Source: Candidatus Heimdallarchaeota archaeon (lineage in GTDB: Archaea; Asgardarchaeota; Heimdallarchaeia; Hodarchaeales; Hodarchaeaceae). Taken from it: 64,000 bases of DNA. Position numbers and translations under genes: made by a program. The notes under the pieces are model-generated. The model did no database searches and was not told the DNA's origin. It saw nothing but the letters and a program-made list of their open reading frames with translations. The stretch covers positions 534,524-598,523 of the forward strand of contig RDOB01000003.1 in the NCBI GenBank assembly GCA_011364965.1, in the 5' to 3' direction. This document shows positions 9,622 to 19,312 of this stretch, piece after piece (position 1 is the first letter of the stretch; the number at the start of each line of letters is the position of its first letter).

Positions 9622-10200
9622 TTAAGACTTCGGATCATTAATCAAAAAAACCACGTTTGTTTTACCTTTTTTCTGACGTTTAACTATACCTTTCTGTTCC
9701 AGTGAAGATAAATTTGAACTGATAGTTGATTTACTTAACGAACACCCCTCCACCAACTCATGTTGAGCTATTTCAGAAGAAAATTGTCGTAAATAATTAA
9801 TAATTCTCCACTCTATGGCTGATAAGGTCACAATAGTAATTCTATCAACAGGCATATTGGATATGCCCCCTGCAAGACTGTTGTTGGAAATTAAAATGGA
9901 ATTAGAATTTTTCGCAAAATCTGAAACAGATGAAAGGTGAGTAGTGGATGGTTCGGTTAAGATTTGCACTTGATCCTTTTTCTCTAATTCTAATTTAAGT
10001 GATTTGATAATTAGAAGAAAATTTAGAATTAAAGTAGCAATAGCTGTTAAAAGCAGAATTGTAGCGATCATAAAAAGGAGAAACCATTCAGAAATGAATG
10101 CAAGATACCATAGAACAACACTGAGAAGGAAGAGAATACCACTGATAACTACTAAAAGAAAATCAACAATCGAGGTATTAACACTAATATGTTTGGGCAT
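9622..10200 (-). CDS. membrane-anchored winged-helix transcriptional regulator
   Basis: A 192-residue protein with two N-terminal membrane helices (roughly residues 12-65), a Ser/Asn-rich linker and a C-terminal winged helix-turn-helix (about residues 120-190). The recognition region reads HELVEGCSLSKSTISSNLSSLEQKGIV, shown here only to mark the MarR/TrmB-like layout, and is followed by a KRQKKGKTN wing. DNA binding from the membrane is known for some archaeal regulators of envelope genes. It sits about 230 bases upstream of the surface protein gene on the same strand, which makes that gene a plausible target, though this is inference. ATG 10200. Confidence 0.75.
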   Translation of the reverse strand: MPKHISVNTSIVDFLLVVISGILFLLSVVLWYLAFISEWFLLFMIATILLLTAIATLILNFLLIIKSLKLELEKKDQVQILTEPSTTHLSSVSDFAKNSNSILISNNSLAGGISNMPVDRITIVTLSAIEWRIINYLRQFSSEIAQHELVEGCSLSKSTISSNLSSLEQKGIVKRQKKGKTNVVFLINDPKS

Positions 10201-10305
10201 GTATTCACCGAGTTACGGTTAAATTTAATATTAAATAATGATCATTTAAACTATCTTTCTGAAATTTAAGTTCATTGAAAAGAAAAATTAATATGAAAGC
10301 AAAGC

Positions 10306-10422
10306 AATCTTCTTCCATCGAGTAGCTGCCAAACAACAACAGATCAAACAACCGCTTTTAGCAACATGATGATATTATTAGTAACCGTAATTGGATTAAC
10401 ACTCCTTCGGAAAAAGATCTGA
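10306..10422 (+). pseudogene. 3' remnant of a surface-protein gene (stalk, membrane helix, basic tail)
   Basis: The frame gives a Ser/Thr-rich piece (QTTTDQTTAF), one hydrophobic helix and the tail LLRKKI followed by TGA at 10420-10422. This is the same C-terminal layout as the intact surface proteins at 26691 and 29055. No start or upstream domain is present. Confidence 0.5.
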
Positions 10423-10690
10423 ACCACCTGCTCCATAAGCTGATGTATCACCAATAATTAAATACCCTCCATCCGCTGTTTGAAAAATTGAGTTCCTTGA
10501 TTTATAAGAATTGCCTTCAAAGGTTTTATTACACTCAAGATTGCTATTTAAATCATTTTTCAACAGTAGTACATCCTAGATTGGACTTATTGTAGAATAT
10601 ACCCCTGAAATAGCAAATCCACCATCATTTGACCTTACAATATCATAACCTTGATCAACTCCTTTCCCTCCAAAAGTATATCCTATGACT
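10411..10690 (-). pseudogene. decayed beta-propeller / repeat surface protein fragment
   Basis: On the minus strand two pieces resemble the 'DGGY-I-G' repeat of archaeal propeller proteins. One contains TFGGKGVDQGYDIV and NDGGFAISG, the other contains TADGGYLIIGDTSAYGAGG. They are separated by a stop (TAG) and have no start or signal peptide. The intact relative in style, though not a close copy, is the surface protein at 26691. Confidence 0.5.
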
Positions 10691-10873
10691 TTAAATTCCA
10701 CCCTCTTGATAATAATTTACGTCTATAACCGTATTTACTAAAGAATTTGAACTTAGAATTATAATTAATGCCCATATACACTAAACTTACTTTTCAAACT
10801 TATCAAGAAAAAAAATTTATTTTTAAAGCTCATTTGAAATCAGATTGAAAAAATCAAACGAAGTTGATACATT

Positions 10874-11821
10874 TTGAAACCACTTGTTATTGATTTTCAC
10901 GCAGATACGTTATTCAAACGGCATTACGCGCAAACATTGAAGCTTCTCACAGCAAAAATTCCAATTTTTCATGTAACCAAGGATAAACTTCTTGCAGGAG
11001 GAGTCGATGTTCAAACTATGGCCCTTTTTACTCCGTCAACAGTCATAAATCTCAGTATCGAGTTAACCCTCCAGTTGATATCGTATGCATACGAAATGAG
11101 GGATAAAGAAGGATATATTCTTATAAAAACAAAAACTGATTTTACCAAAGTGATACCTAGAGAAGTACCTGGAATCATTCTCAGTATCGAAGGAGCCAAA
11201 CTATTGGAAAACAATCTTGATCTTTTACCAGTATTTTATGAATTGGGAGTCCGAGCTATTGGATTGGTATGGTCAAGAAAGAATTATTTCGGACAAGGCG
11301 TCCCCGCAGAAAATGAGGGGATATCTGAAGAGGGAAAAGATCTCATATCACGAATGGAGGATCTGGGGATGATTGTCGATGTCTCTCACTTGAATGAAAA
11401 GGGTTTCGCAGATGTTGTGAAATATACCAATAATCCATTCATTGCATCGCATTCAAATAGTCAAACTCTATGTTCTTCAAAAAGGAACTTAACTGATAGT
11501 CAATTAATGGAATTAAAAAGTGTAGATGGGATTATTGGCATCAATTTCTGTCCTGCATTTCTCAACAATGACGCAACAAAAGCTTCAATCACAGATATAT
11601 TCAAACACATAGATTATATTAGCAATCTGATAGGAGTAGATCATATAGGGTTGGGTTCAGATTTTGACGGAATTACTCAGGTTCCAAAGGGAATGGAGGA
11701 TGTTAGTAAGATTAAAGAAATACCCACTTTACTATTGGAGAGCTCCTATAGTAAGAAGGATGTTGAGAAGATAATGGGAGGAAATTTCTCTCGGATCATT
11801 TCTAAAGTATGGAAAAAATAG
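10874..11821 (+). CDS. membrane dipeptidase (peptidase family M19)
   Basis: A 315-residue zinc peptidase of the renal dipeptidase family in the amidohydrolase fold. The metal ligands are visible: H9-A-D11 in the first strand, E106 in SIEGAK, a histidine in VDVSHLNEKG (near 172) and another in ASHSNS (near 193). The aspartate of GLGSDFDG (near 260) closes the site. Length is normal. These enzymes cleave dipeptides, often including D-residues. There is no signal peptide, so it probably acts in the cytosol on imported or turnover-derived peptides. The TTG at 10874 is the start, because the HxD strand begins almost at once and there is no room further in. Monocistronic. Confidence 0.9.
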   Translation: MKPLVIDFHADTLFKRHYAQTLKLLTAKIPIFHVTKDKLLAGGVDVQTMALFTPSTVINLSIELTLQLISYAYEMRDKEGYILIKTKTDFTKVIPREVPGIILSIEGAKLLENNLDLLPVFYELGVRAIGLVWSRKNYFGQGVPAENEGISEEGKDLISRMEDLGMIVDVSHLNEKGFADVVKYTNNPFIASHSNSQTLCSSKRNLTDSQLMELKSVDGIIGINFCPAFLNNDATKASITDIFKHIDYISNLIGVDHIGLGSDFDGITQVPKGMEDVSKIKEIPTLLLESSYSKKDVEKIMGGNFSRIISKVWKK

Positions 11822-11997
11822 TTAATCGCATTATTTTGTGAAGGATAAATTGAGAACGAGAGGGGTAGAGGGTTCTCATTACCAGCTAATGAAGCAACTT
11901 CATTAGAAGCTGAAATATGCTATAAAAAATGGTTGTTTGCGGTAAAGAGTGAATTTTACAAAAATGAACAGGAAAGAAGTATAAAAAAAGAACATTA

Positions 11998-13185
11998 TTA
12001 TGCAATTCGAGATGGAAGAGATTTGTCTCGAATCCATCGATGTGCACGAAATACTTCTTTTCCATATTTTTCAGCCAAGTTATCAAGGAATACCGTCAAA
12101 TCATCTAAATCCATTTGCTCTACTAATTCAAATGGTCCCCATGGATTATGATAAAAATGTTTCATTCCTATATTAATATCAGCTACAGTAGCAATACCCT
12201 CTTCTAGAACTTTAACTGCTTCATTAATTTGTACCCGCATTAAGTCGATTGGATCAAAATCTGCGGGATCTGACAGGTCAATAAACGGCCTCCTACCTCC
12301 GGAACGCCATTTATGAATTCCTTCCCCAGTTTTTCTACCTAGTTTATTTTCCTTCACTAACCTTGATATTGTGTCCGTTGGGGTATAATCTGGGGAAAGA
12401 TGTTCCGCAAAATATTGTGAGCTATCATATACAATATCTAGGCCCATATAATCAAGAAGCTCATAAGGCCCCATTACCATATTCATGTTCAAAGCTGCAG
12501 CATCAACCTTTGATGGGGAATATTCACCTCTATCAAGAAATAGTTGAATTAAAAGCAGTGATGGAGCCATGATGCGATTACATATGAAACCAGGACTATC
12601 TTTAGCAATAATGCAAGTTTTGCCCACCCTATGAGTAAAATCGATCACGAACTTAATTGTACTTTTCGCTGTTTTCTCTCCTCTAACGACTTCAATTACT
12701 TCAGCTAGAACAGGAGGAGGTGGAAAATGTAATCCAACAACTTTCTCAGGTCGTTGAGTTGCATGAGCAATTTCACTTATCCTGATTGTTGAAGTATTTG
12801 ATGCTAATATTGTATGATCAGGAGAAAACTTATCTAACTTGCTAAAGATCTCCTTTTTAAGCTCTAACTGCTCAGGGACTGCTTCAATACAAAGATCTGC
12901 ATTTTTAACGGCTTCTCTCAGATTTGTGGTTGTCTCAAGATTCGTAAGCAGCTGCTTATATCTTCTTTCAGTTAGTTTGGCCTTTTGTACAAATTTTTTC
13001 AGGGACCAATCTATCAATGATACTCCTTCTGCAAGAATATCCCTGTTTAAATCAACAAGAGAAACATAGTAATCAGATAAAAGAGCAACTTCTGCAATAC
13101 CATGACCCATGTGGCCTGCTCCCAGAACTACAACCTTATTACAGGTTTTAGCTTTGATATTAGAATTTACGTTCATATTGATCAC
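11998..13185 (-). CDS. 3-hydroxyacyl-CoA dehydrogenase
   Basis: 395 residues: an N-terminal Rossmann domain with GAGHMGHGIAEV at 22-33 and the acidic residue closing the second strand (LVDLNR), followed by two 3HCDH C-terminal helical domains. The catalytic histidine is in VVGLHFPPPP; the usual reading is HFFNP, so the following positions are altered. The enzyme oxidises (S)-3-hydroxyacyl-CoA with NAD in beta-oxidation or the reverse path. It lacks the enoyl-CoA hydratase domain found in fused forms. The C-terminal repeat reads HNPWGPFEL, as in the family. Two direct repeats lie just upstream (13234-13269) and may control it. Confidence 0.9.
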   Translation of the reverse strand: MINMNVNSNIKAKTCNKVVVLGAGHMGHGIAEVALLSDYYVSLVDLNRDILAEGVSLIDWSLKKFVQKAKLTERRYKQLLTNLETTTNLREAVKNADLCIEAVPEQLELKKEIFSKLDKFSPDHTILASNTSTIRISEIAHATQRPEKVVGLHFPPPPVLAEVIEVVRGEKTAKSTIKFVIDFTHRVGKTCIIAKDSPGFICNRIMAPSLLLIQLFLDRGEYSPSKVDAAALNMNMVMGPYELLDYMGLDIVYDSSQYFAEHLSPDYTPTDTISRLVKENKLGRKTGEGIHKWRSGGRRPFIDLSDPADFDPIDLMRVQINEAVKVLEEGIATVADINIGMKHFYHNPWGPFELVEQMDLDDLTVFLDNLAEKYGKEVFRAHRWIRDKSLPSRIA

Positions 13186-13233
13186 ATTTCTAAAGGGATT
13201 AATCTTTATTTAACTTCACTTGCTTGGATACAC

Positions 13234-13269
13234 GGTGAAGTATCTAATATCAGGTGAAATATCTAATAT
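13234..13269. promoter_or_regulatory. pair of 17-bp direct repeats upstream of 3-hydroxyacyl-CoA dehydrogenase
   Basis: GGTGAAGTATCTAATAT at 13234-13250 and GGTGAAATATCTAATAT at 13253-13269 differ at one position and are 19 bases apart from start to start, close to two helical turns. They lie 49 bases upstream of the dehydrogenase start on its 5' side, a good position for a regulator that binds as a tandem pair. Confidence 0.5.
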
Positions 13270-13415
13270 TGAATGTCATTCCTCAAGTTTAATCCGAGCT
13301 AAAAAACTTCACTTTTATAATTAGACTTGGCGATTATAATTCAGATAGGACGAAAATAATTAGATTAATTATCGAGGAAAAGATTTTCTGAATTAAATTT
13401 TATTTTAGAAAGCAA

Positions 13416-14138
13416 TTAATTTCTTTTACTAATGAAATACCTCTGGTCACACACTTCATCACCATCAGATAGCGTGTGTTCTCTCTGATATTTACCACCT
13501 TCAACAAGATGTTCAGCGACGGAATAATCATAAGTACACCAACTTCTTCTGAAAAAAGTCATCTCTTCTTGCCCAAATTGCGTATAAAAATCATGAACAG
13601 CACATGAATAGATATCCATATGATAAACGTCTCCCTCTTTATACAATTTTATTTTATAGCCTGGTTCACTGTATGGAAATTTCAAGGCATCTTCAAGGCG
13701 CTTTCCCAGAAAATCAGTCGGATTTTTCGCCCTAAATCTAGCTAATTTTAGTCTTAATGGGTCAAGTATTGGTATCACGCCCTTCATGTTCACACGAAGT
13801 TGCCATATCAAGTCTGCAACCAAGTTCGTGGCGTAAGCGGGATCTATTTTTTCTTTTACCATAGCTCTGTATAAAGCTAAGTGTATCAATCCACCATATT
13901 CATTCATGTAATTACCAAGATTATCGTAGTCTTTGAAATAAGGCATTAATTCTTTAATATTCGATTTTGTTTGAAATATTATCCGTTCTATATCTTTGTA
14001 TGTAAAACGACCTTGTTCAGGTACTCCATCCTGCCTGCATCTTGGAGTCAATATCTGGACTATTGCTTTTTTGTGAACTCCCCATGCCTTTCTACGGATT
14101 ATTTTTTTGCCTAGTGGTTTGAAAATGGGTATTCTCAT
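13416..14138 (-). CDS. L-2-amino-thiazoline-4-carboxylic acid hydrolase-like protein (long form)
   Basis: A 240-residue soluble protein, longer than its paralogue at 6585. The C-terminal half carries the family pattern: a C-AVHDFYTQ segment, the RRSWCTYDY segment with its conserved cysteine, and the closing SDGDEVCDQRY motif. The N-terminal half has helical segments with no recognised motif. Named family members hydrolyse L-2-amino-thiazoline-4-carboxylate; the real substrate here is unknown. ATG 14138 is preceded by AAGAGGA about six bases upstream. It follows the dehydrogenase gene on the same strand but is 230 bases away, so it has its own promoter. Confidence 0.75.
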   Translation of the reverse strand: MRIPIFKPLGKKIIRRKAWGVHKKAIVQILTPRCRQDGVPEQGRFTYKDIERIIFQTKSNIKELMPYFKDYDNLGNYMNEYGGLIHLALYRAMVKEKIDPAYATNLVADLIWQLRVNMKGVIPILDPLRLKLARFRAKNPTDFLGKRLEDALKFPYSEPGYKIKLYKEGDVYHMDIYSCAVHDFYTQFGQEEMTFFRRSWCTYDYSVAEHLVEGGKYQREHTLSDGDEVCDQRYFISKRN

Positions 14139-14664
14139 TTCATGTTCCTCTTAGCATATTGGTTACCTACCTGTTAAAAAGTATGTTCAAGTAAGCAATT
14201 TTACGAACTGTTCACATATGTGATTTAAAAAATGTTCTCAGAGGTAAACTTTTGAGAAATGTGGAACCATGGTTTGCAGATGAAAAGGATTTTACAGAAA
14301 AGGAGAGAAGTTTTAAAATGAAAAGAATGGACTGCAAAAGGTTCAGGCACAATCGATACCGTTATTTAATAACTCATCCTCAACATCGAGCAGAGGAACT
14401 TTAATTGTATCATTTCCTTGTGCAAACCCTGGTTTCATTGTTACATCTAGTAAATGTCCTCTTACTGATTCGAAGTGTTATTGGTCCGATAATAATTCTA
14501 TAAAGGATTATTATGAGTTTTTTACATTTTTATATAGCCATTGCACATCTGCTATATAAGAGAAAAAGGAATAAGGAAAAGAAAAAGAGGATTTTAAGGA
14601 AAAACGAAGTTGAATTAAAAATCTAGAATAGAAAACTAAAGCATTGAGTTCGGTAGAGATTTTT
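14139..14664. other. spacer with a possible gene fragment
   Basis: No intact gene. On the minus strand 14343-14480 reads as an open stretch ending in TGA that looks protein-like (it includes GHLLDVTMKPGFAQGND). It has a stop upstream and no initiation codon with a ribosome site. I cannot name a family, and it is either a remnant or chance. Confidence 0.3.
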
Positions 14665-15609
14665 ATGATAAAAATTATTGAATCTGAGGATAAAAACATA
14701 CTGTTGGATGAACGTGTAGCTTTAACTCATCAATATTGGAAAAGATATGGCTTAGTACCTTCAAATATATCTTTAAATGGGATTAAAGATAGGTTAATCA
14801 ATTCCAGTGAAAATTTTCCTCCTAAAAAAATCTGGGTAGCCAAGGAAGAGGAAGAGGTACTAGGATGGTTATCAATTTCTCAGGAGGATAAACAAACCTT
14901 AGAATTAGGGAGATGGGAACCTGTTGTCAAAAACATTGCACAAGAAAATGTCGCAACTGGTTTACTAAAAAAATGTGTGGAATATGCATCAAACATACAA
15001 AATATACTTTCCTGTAGCTATTCCTGTGATAAAAACAGCAACAAAGTTTTCTTAAGATATTATCAGAACCTCTTCATAAGATGGGGTTTTAAGGTGACAG
15101 ATGAAATCTCATTTATGGTCTTAGATAAATGGATTTCTGGTGTAAACAAAAATTTTTCATCTGATTACAAAATTGTTAATATAAATGACATCGAAACTTC
15201 CAAAATCTCCGAATTATCGTATAATATTTTTAAAAATGGAAAAGATAGACACATGAGACTTTCTAAGGAGAAAATGGACTTAGAAATAGAGAAAAAGCTC
15301 TCAGAGAATGTAATTGCAGACCTATCAGTTGCAATTAAAAAAAATGAGGAAGTTGTTGGTTTTTCTATTGTAAAAGATCGGGGATTTGATTACCATATTG
15401 ATTTGATTGGAATAAAAGGACAATTTCAAGGCTTAGGCTTAGGAACTTATTTAATCAATCTTGCTGTAGAAAAATTGTCAACCAAGGACAGAAGGATAAC
15501 ACTTGGGGCTGATAAATTAAATAGAGAAGCAAAGAAGTTCTATAGAAAATTAGGATTTGCAGAAAGACACATAATTGTTACTTTAGAAAGAAATACTTCT
15601 TTGGTATGA
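14665..15609 (+). CDS. GNAT-family acetyltransferase, apparently tandem
   Basis: About 314 residues. The C-terminal half is a clear GNAT domain: the acetyl-CoA loop reads QFQGLGLGTYL, followed by the late strand and helix with NREAKKFYRKLGF, a typical GNAT ending. The N-terminal half has a weaker version of the same layout (GWLSISQEDK, then YYQNLFIRWGFKV), consistent with a tandem-GNAT protein in which only the second domain keeps a strong cofactor site. The substrate is unknown. ATG 14665 is preferred over TTG 14644, since GGTAGAG lies a few bases before it. The gene converges on the MprF-like gene. Confidence 0.75.
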   Translation: MIKIIESEDKNILLDERVALTHQYWKRYGLVPSNISLNGIKDRLINSSENFPPKKIWVAKEEEEVLGWLSISQEDKQTLELGRWEPVVKNIAQENVATGLLKKCVEYASNIQNILSCSYSCDKNSNKVFLRYYQNLFIRWGFKVTDEISFMVLDKWISGVNKNFSSDYKIVNINDIETSKISELSYNIFKNGKDRHMRLSKEKMDLEIEKKLSENVIADLSVAIKKNEEVVGFSIVKDRGFDYHIDLIGIKGQFQGLGLGTYLINLAVEKLSTKDRRITLGADKLNREAKKFYRKLGFAERHIIVTLERNTSLV

Positions 15610-15948
15610 ACTAATCTTTCATTTAACCTTTAAACGAGAACAACGAGCGATTCCGTAGGATTTAGGACTCATTTCACAAAAGATATCCTAGTTTGAATCA
15701 CTTAAAAAGTATTTTCTTTAAGAAATCAACTGGGGAAGCATACTAAAGGATATGAATTATATGATTCATACATAAATCAGTTTTCATTCATAATTTATTA
15801 TCTATTTATAAATGCAAGATTATGCCGGTATTTAAATTTTTTAAAAGAATATTTCCATTTTGATATTCTTCTTATTTCAAGAAGGGAAGAGCATTTCGTA
15901 GTACTTTGAAGAAATCCTGAGAGAAACTCTTGACTCAAAATAAGATGA
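15610..15948. other. convergent spacer with a hairpin
   Basis: No gene. AAGAATAT at 15845-15852 pairs with ATATTCTT at 15863-15870 (ten-base loop), lying between two converging genes. It may be a transcription end signal. Confidence 0.35.
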
Positions 15949-17697
15949 TCAAGATTTTGAGGATTCCGTAATTCGAATTACAGCAAGAGATATTTGAAGA
16001 AAGGAAAGTAAACGACCTTTATAAACCAAGTAGCGATCTTCCCAAGCAGGATTGAATTTTTGCTTAAAAAATTGTAATCCTTTAAAAGAAAAAATATTTT
16101 CTAAATAAGCGATTAATTCTCGAAGGATTTTTCTAGTTAAATTTGAATCTTCTTCTTCGGATAGGCCTGCGAATGGTGCTAATCCCATGCTAAATTGTTT
16201 ATATCCCTTTTCTTTCAGTTGTAAAATGTAAGACGCAAAAAGGAAATCCATAGCTCCATTGGGTATTACTTTCCTATGACGCATCAAATCTATTGTAACA
16301 GCATTCTTTTGATATGAACGAATTTGATTAAGAAATGCAATAATTCTTCCTTGTGGATTTTCAAGAGTAATTACTGGTGTTTCCTGTAAGTAGCTTTCCT
16401 TAAATCTTCCAAGAGTAAAGGAACGTTCACGACGTCCTGATAAAAGCCATTCATCTGAAATTGATTTAATTTCTTGCATTATTTCAGGAGGATGTGGAGG
16501 AGTGTGAATAGTTACTTTATATCCTGCCTTTGTTAACTTCTTCATTGTGCGACTAAATTTATATTCTTTAATTACGACACTAGAAAAATCATTAATATCT
16601 AATGAAGCTTCTTCTCCGATCTTAAAGACATTAAAACCTAGCTTCCTATAAAGAGGGATAAAATTAGGTAATGAATGATGAAAGGCTAATTGCCAGCCAT
16701 TTTTAGTACAGTATTGTAGAAAATCTTTTATCAATACTTCGAGTTCTTCAAAAGGCCCTGATGGATCACCCAAACTTAGAGCAACCCCGTATTTTACCCG
16801 ATAAGCAATAAATGACTTTCTTGATTTTGAAAAATAGTAAGTTTTATCGGGCCATAATTTAAAGAAATCTATGCTAGAATTACCATATTTATCCAAAATT
16901 GCATCAGCTTCTTGTTGTTCAATTGGTAAGAGTTGGTATTGGTAAAAAATAGGTCTAAAAAGACTGATTATTGAAAGAAAAATAGTGATTGCAGTTAGGA
17001 TATGTAGGGAGCTAAGAAACCAATGCCCTAATAAGGTTATAGCGAGTGTGTCTTCATGCTCTAGGAAAAAGATTATTTTTAAATTTGCTATAAAAGCTGT
17101 TGAAAGAGTATAGGTTGAATTTAAGTCTGATTTTTGTAACAAAAGAAAACCAATAGTTCCATAAGTCACTAGCACAACTAGCATTACCGAGCAAAGGATA
17201 AATCCATCTTTTATTCGGCTAATTTCACTTCTAACATGAAATTTACCTCGCAATAGGATTAAGAAGCTAATTTCAGCTATTGAGAATAAAATTAAGTATG
17301 AGGACTGTAATTGAACAATATCAATAATACATGAGAGCATTAGAAGAGCAAGCGTAAGAACCCAAGCAATAAACTTTCTGTTTAATAGTTCAAAAGTAAG
17401 ATAAATTAAAAACGTACCTAAAAATATCCTTAGAGTGCTATTGACAAATCCAAGGTCTATTAAAAGAAAATCAGAAAGAAATAATGATTCATACGGAAAT
17501 TTAATCAGAAGTGCAAAATAAAGATTTAATACTCCAAGAATAAATATTAAGGCACATAAAGTCCAAACTAGGATATTAGCTTTTAAATAATCATTAGAAA
17601 GAATAATTCGCAGCAAATGAACTGGATTAATCTTATGAATTGAAGAAATAGACTTAGTCCATGAATGAACGTCTTCTGGTTCTTCAGGAATCTGCAT
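15949..17697 (-). CDS. phosphatidylglycerol lysyltransferase-like protein (MprF/DUF2156 type)
   Basis: 582 residues. The N-terminal half holds about seven hydrophobic segments; the C-terminal half (from about residue 265) is a DUF2156/LPG-synthase domain with a double GNAT-like fold. Recognisable parts are the DKYGNSSIDFF-L start, FIAYRVKYGVALSLGDPSG, YRKLGFNVFKIGEEA-LD and the closing FSMGLAPFAGL region. Bacterial MprF transfers an aminoacyl group from charged tRNA to a membrane lipid head group and flips the product. In an archaeon the acceptor would be an ether lipid, which is inference. The membrane part is shorter than the full flippase, so it may only synthesise. ATG 17697; monocistronic. 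Confidence 0.8.
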   Translation of the reverse strand: MQIPEEPEDVHSWTKSISSIHKINPVHLLRIILSNDYLKANILVWTLCALIFILGVLNLYFALLIKFPYESLFLSDFLLIDLGFVNSTLRIFLGTFLIYLTFELLNRKFIAWVLTLALLMLSCIIDIVQLQSSYLILFSIAEISFLILLRGKFHVRSEISRIKDGFILCSVMLVVLVTYGTIGFLLLQKSDLNSTYTLSTAFIANLKIIFFLEHEDTLAITLLGHWFLSSLHILTAITIFLSIISLFRPIFYQYQLLPIEQQEADAILDKYGNSSIDFFKLWPDKTYYFSKSRKSFIAYRVKYGVALSLGDPSGPFEELEVLIKDFLQYCTKNGWQLAFHHSLPNFIPLYRKLGFNVFKIGEEASLDINDFSSVVIKEYKFSRTMKKLTKAGYKVTIHTPPHPPEIMQEIKSISDEWLLSGRRERSFTLGRFKESYLQETPVITLENPQGRIIAFLNQIRSYQKNAVTIDLMRHRKVIPNGAMDFLFASYILQLKEKGYKQFSMGLAPFAGLSEEEDSNLTRKILRELIAYLENIFSFKGLQFFKQKFNPAWEDRYLVYKGRLLSFLQISLAVIRITESSKS

Positions 17698-18104
17698 TAA
17701 ATTTCACCATTTTTCTGGTTATAGCTCATTTCCTTTTACTAGAATATGAAATGGTAAAAAAGTTCTTATTTCAGCTAAAGTCTTACCATCATAAATGTTA
17801 CTGGAATCTGTATTTTTTATGATATTTTTATTATTCCACCTTTTTTGAAAAAGACTATATATGACTAAACAAGAGCATGCATTTTTGTTTAGCCAAAAAT
17901 AGATGATTCTAATAGTAATATTATGTAAAGCTCCTACAAAGCTTTTCTTGAGTTAAACGTTGGTTAAATTCAAAGATAACTTAATGAAGACTAAATAATA
18001 TTATGAAATATTAGAGAATAGAAGTAAATTTATACCGAAAGGCAGTTTTTACAAAAAAGGACTAAAAATAAACATCATGAAGTATTAGAGGAGATAGATA
18101 TGGT
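17698..18104. other. divergent promoter region
   Basis: No gene. AT-rich DNA between divergent genes, with the ribosome site GAGGAGAT at about 18089-18096 upstream of the ATG at 18105. Confidence 0.4.
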
Positions 18105-18539
18105 ATGACACCTAAGGATAAAAAAATTATAGTACCAGACCTACCTAGTTTTACAGATAGAATAGATTGGTTGTTTAAGCAGGATAAAAATATAAATTTC
18201 GTTGTTTTAACCAATATACCGCTCAAATTTAAGGAAAAAGAGCTGCCAGTAGTAAGAGGACTTGTACGCTTCAGCGAAGTTCAAGGAGACGATGGTGGTA
18301 TACATCCTATTTCGATACCATGTGATTCGGTCGAAGAATTATTAATGTTTCTAAAAACCGAGAATAAAGATTTTAAATTGAAACCCGTAAAGGAAGTTCA
18401 CTCCTCAGAGACACAAGAGGTTTTTGTTTCAGGCAGAGTTCAATTAAAATTATCTAATGCACATTATCAGGTTTTGTATGCAATCGATGAAGCAAGAGAA
18501 GAAGAACACAGAGCGATGTTAAGGACCTTTAGAGGATAA
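18105..18539 (+). CDS. conserved-looking soluble protein of unknown function
   Basis: A 144-residue soluble protein with no signal peptide and no membrane segment. Visible parts are an N-terminal PDLPSFTDRIDWLF stretch, a central VVRGLVRFSEVQGDDGG stretch and a charged C-terminal helix (EAREEEHRAMLRTF). I recognise no family. Codon use looks like that of neighbouring genes and the ribosome site GAGGAG is strong, so it is a real gene. An earlier ATG at 18100 runs straight into a stop. It stands alone between two larger spacers. Confidence 0.6.
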   Translation: MTPKDKKIIVPDLPSFTDRIDWLFKQDKNINFVVLTNIPLKFKEKELPVVRGLVRFSEVQGDDGGIHPISIPCDSVEELLMFLKTENKDFKLKPVKEVHSSETQEVFVSGRVQLKLSNAHYQVLYAIDEAREEEHRAMLRTFRG

Positions 18540-18838
18540 GAGGATAGGTAACTGGTCAAAAATGTGAGTTACTAAAATTCGATTAAAATTACACATGGGA
18601 AATACAGAGAAGCATATTGGAAAAAACTTCCATAACATATACTGTGTTCTATTTTAATTACCTAGCTAGGACTCTTTTTATAAAAATACGTAAAAATTAT
18701 TGTTAACTGTTGGTTATACGATATATACACAACTTAAAATTGTTACCAAAACTTCGTTTAATCGGAATAAATAGTTGGTTCGATTATGAAAAGCATATCT
18801 TAAGGTATATACCAAATTCACTTCTATTTAGTATTTTT
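18540..18838. other. gene-free spacer
   Basis: Nothing recognisable beyond AT-rich DNA with a TTTTTATAAAAATA run near 18673-18686. Confidence 0.3.
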
Positions 18839-19312
18839 CTATTCAATGGTTAGTAATAAATCAACTAATTCGTTTGAACGATTGATATGATAATCACAGG
18901 ACGACTCCTCACATTTAGAGTCATTTAAAACATGAACAGTTAAAAAACCCACTTTTTTAGCAAAAGATAGATGCATAGAAGAGTCATCAACTACAATTCC
19001 ATCGCTCGGAGAAATATTCATATCGTTGATAATTTCTTGATAATATTTTTTGCTCCATTTCGCGGTATTAACGAGATCAGGATCGTACAAGTGAGTAAAA
19101 CAGTCAATAACTCCCATCCCAGTTAAATAACCTCGCAAAGTCCAAGAAGTCTCACCTGATGCAGTACATAGAGTGTATCCTCTACTCTTCAGCTCAAAAA
19201 TTAGGTCAATAATTCCTAGATATACGGATTTAATACGAGGTGTTATCCATTTCTCTGCCTCTTGACATAACTGAAATCGCTCAGATTGAGGAGGTGGATT
19301 AATTTCAACCAC
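18839..19312 (-). CDS. HAD-superfamily hydrolase, C-terminal part
   Basis: 157 residues forming the back half of a HAD hydrolase: the motif II region ELKSRGYTLCTASGETSW (Thr/Ser after the strand), a helical stretch with a lysine pair (AKWSKKYY, motif III) and the acidic motif IV in GIVVDDSSMHLSFAKKVG. The nucleophile-bearing N-terminus is in the adjacent frame, overlapping by eight bases. Removing one G from the AAGGGTGG run at about 19305-19312 would fuse the two into one HAD protein of about 245 residues. The GTG at 19312 is a poor start for an independent gene. Confidence 0.65.
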   Translation of the reverse strand: MVEINPPPQSERFQLCQEAEKWITPRIKSVYLGIIDLIFELKSRGYTLCTASGETSWTLRGYLTGMGVIDCFTHLYDPDLVNTAKWSKKYYQEIINDMNISPSDGIVVDDSSMHLSFAKKVGFLTVHVLNDSKCEESSCDYHINRSNELVDLLLTIE

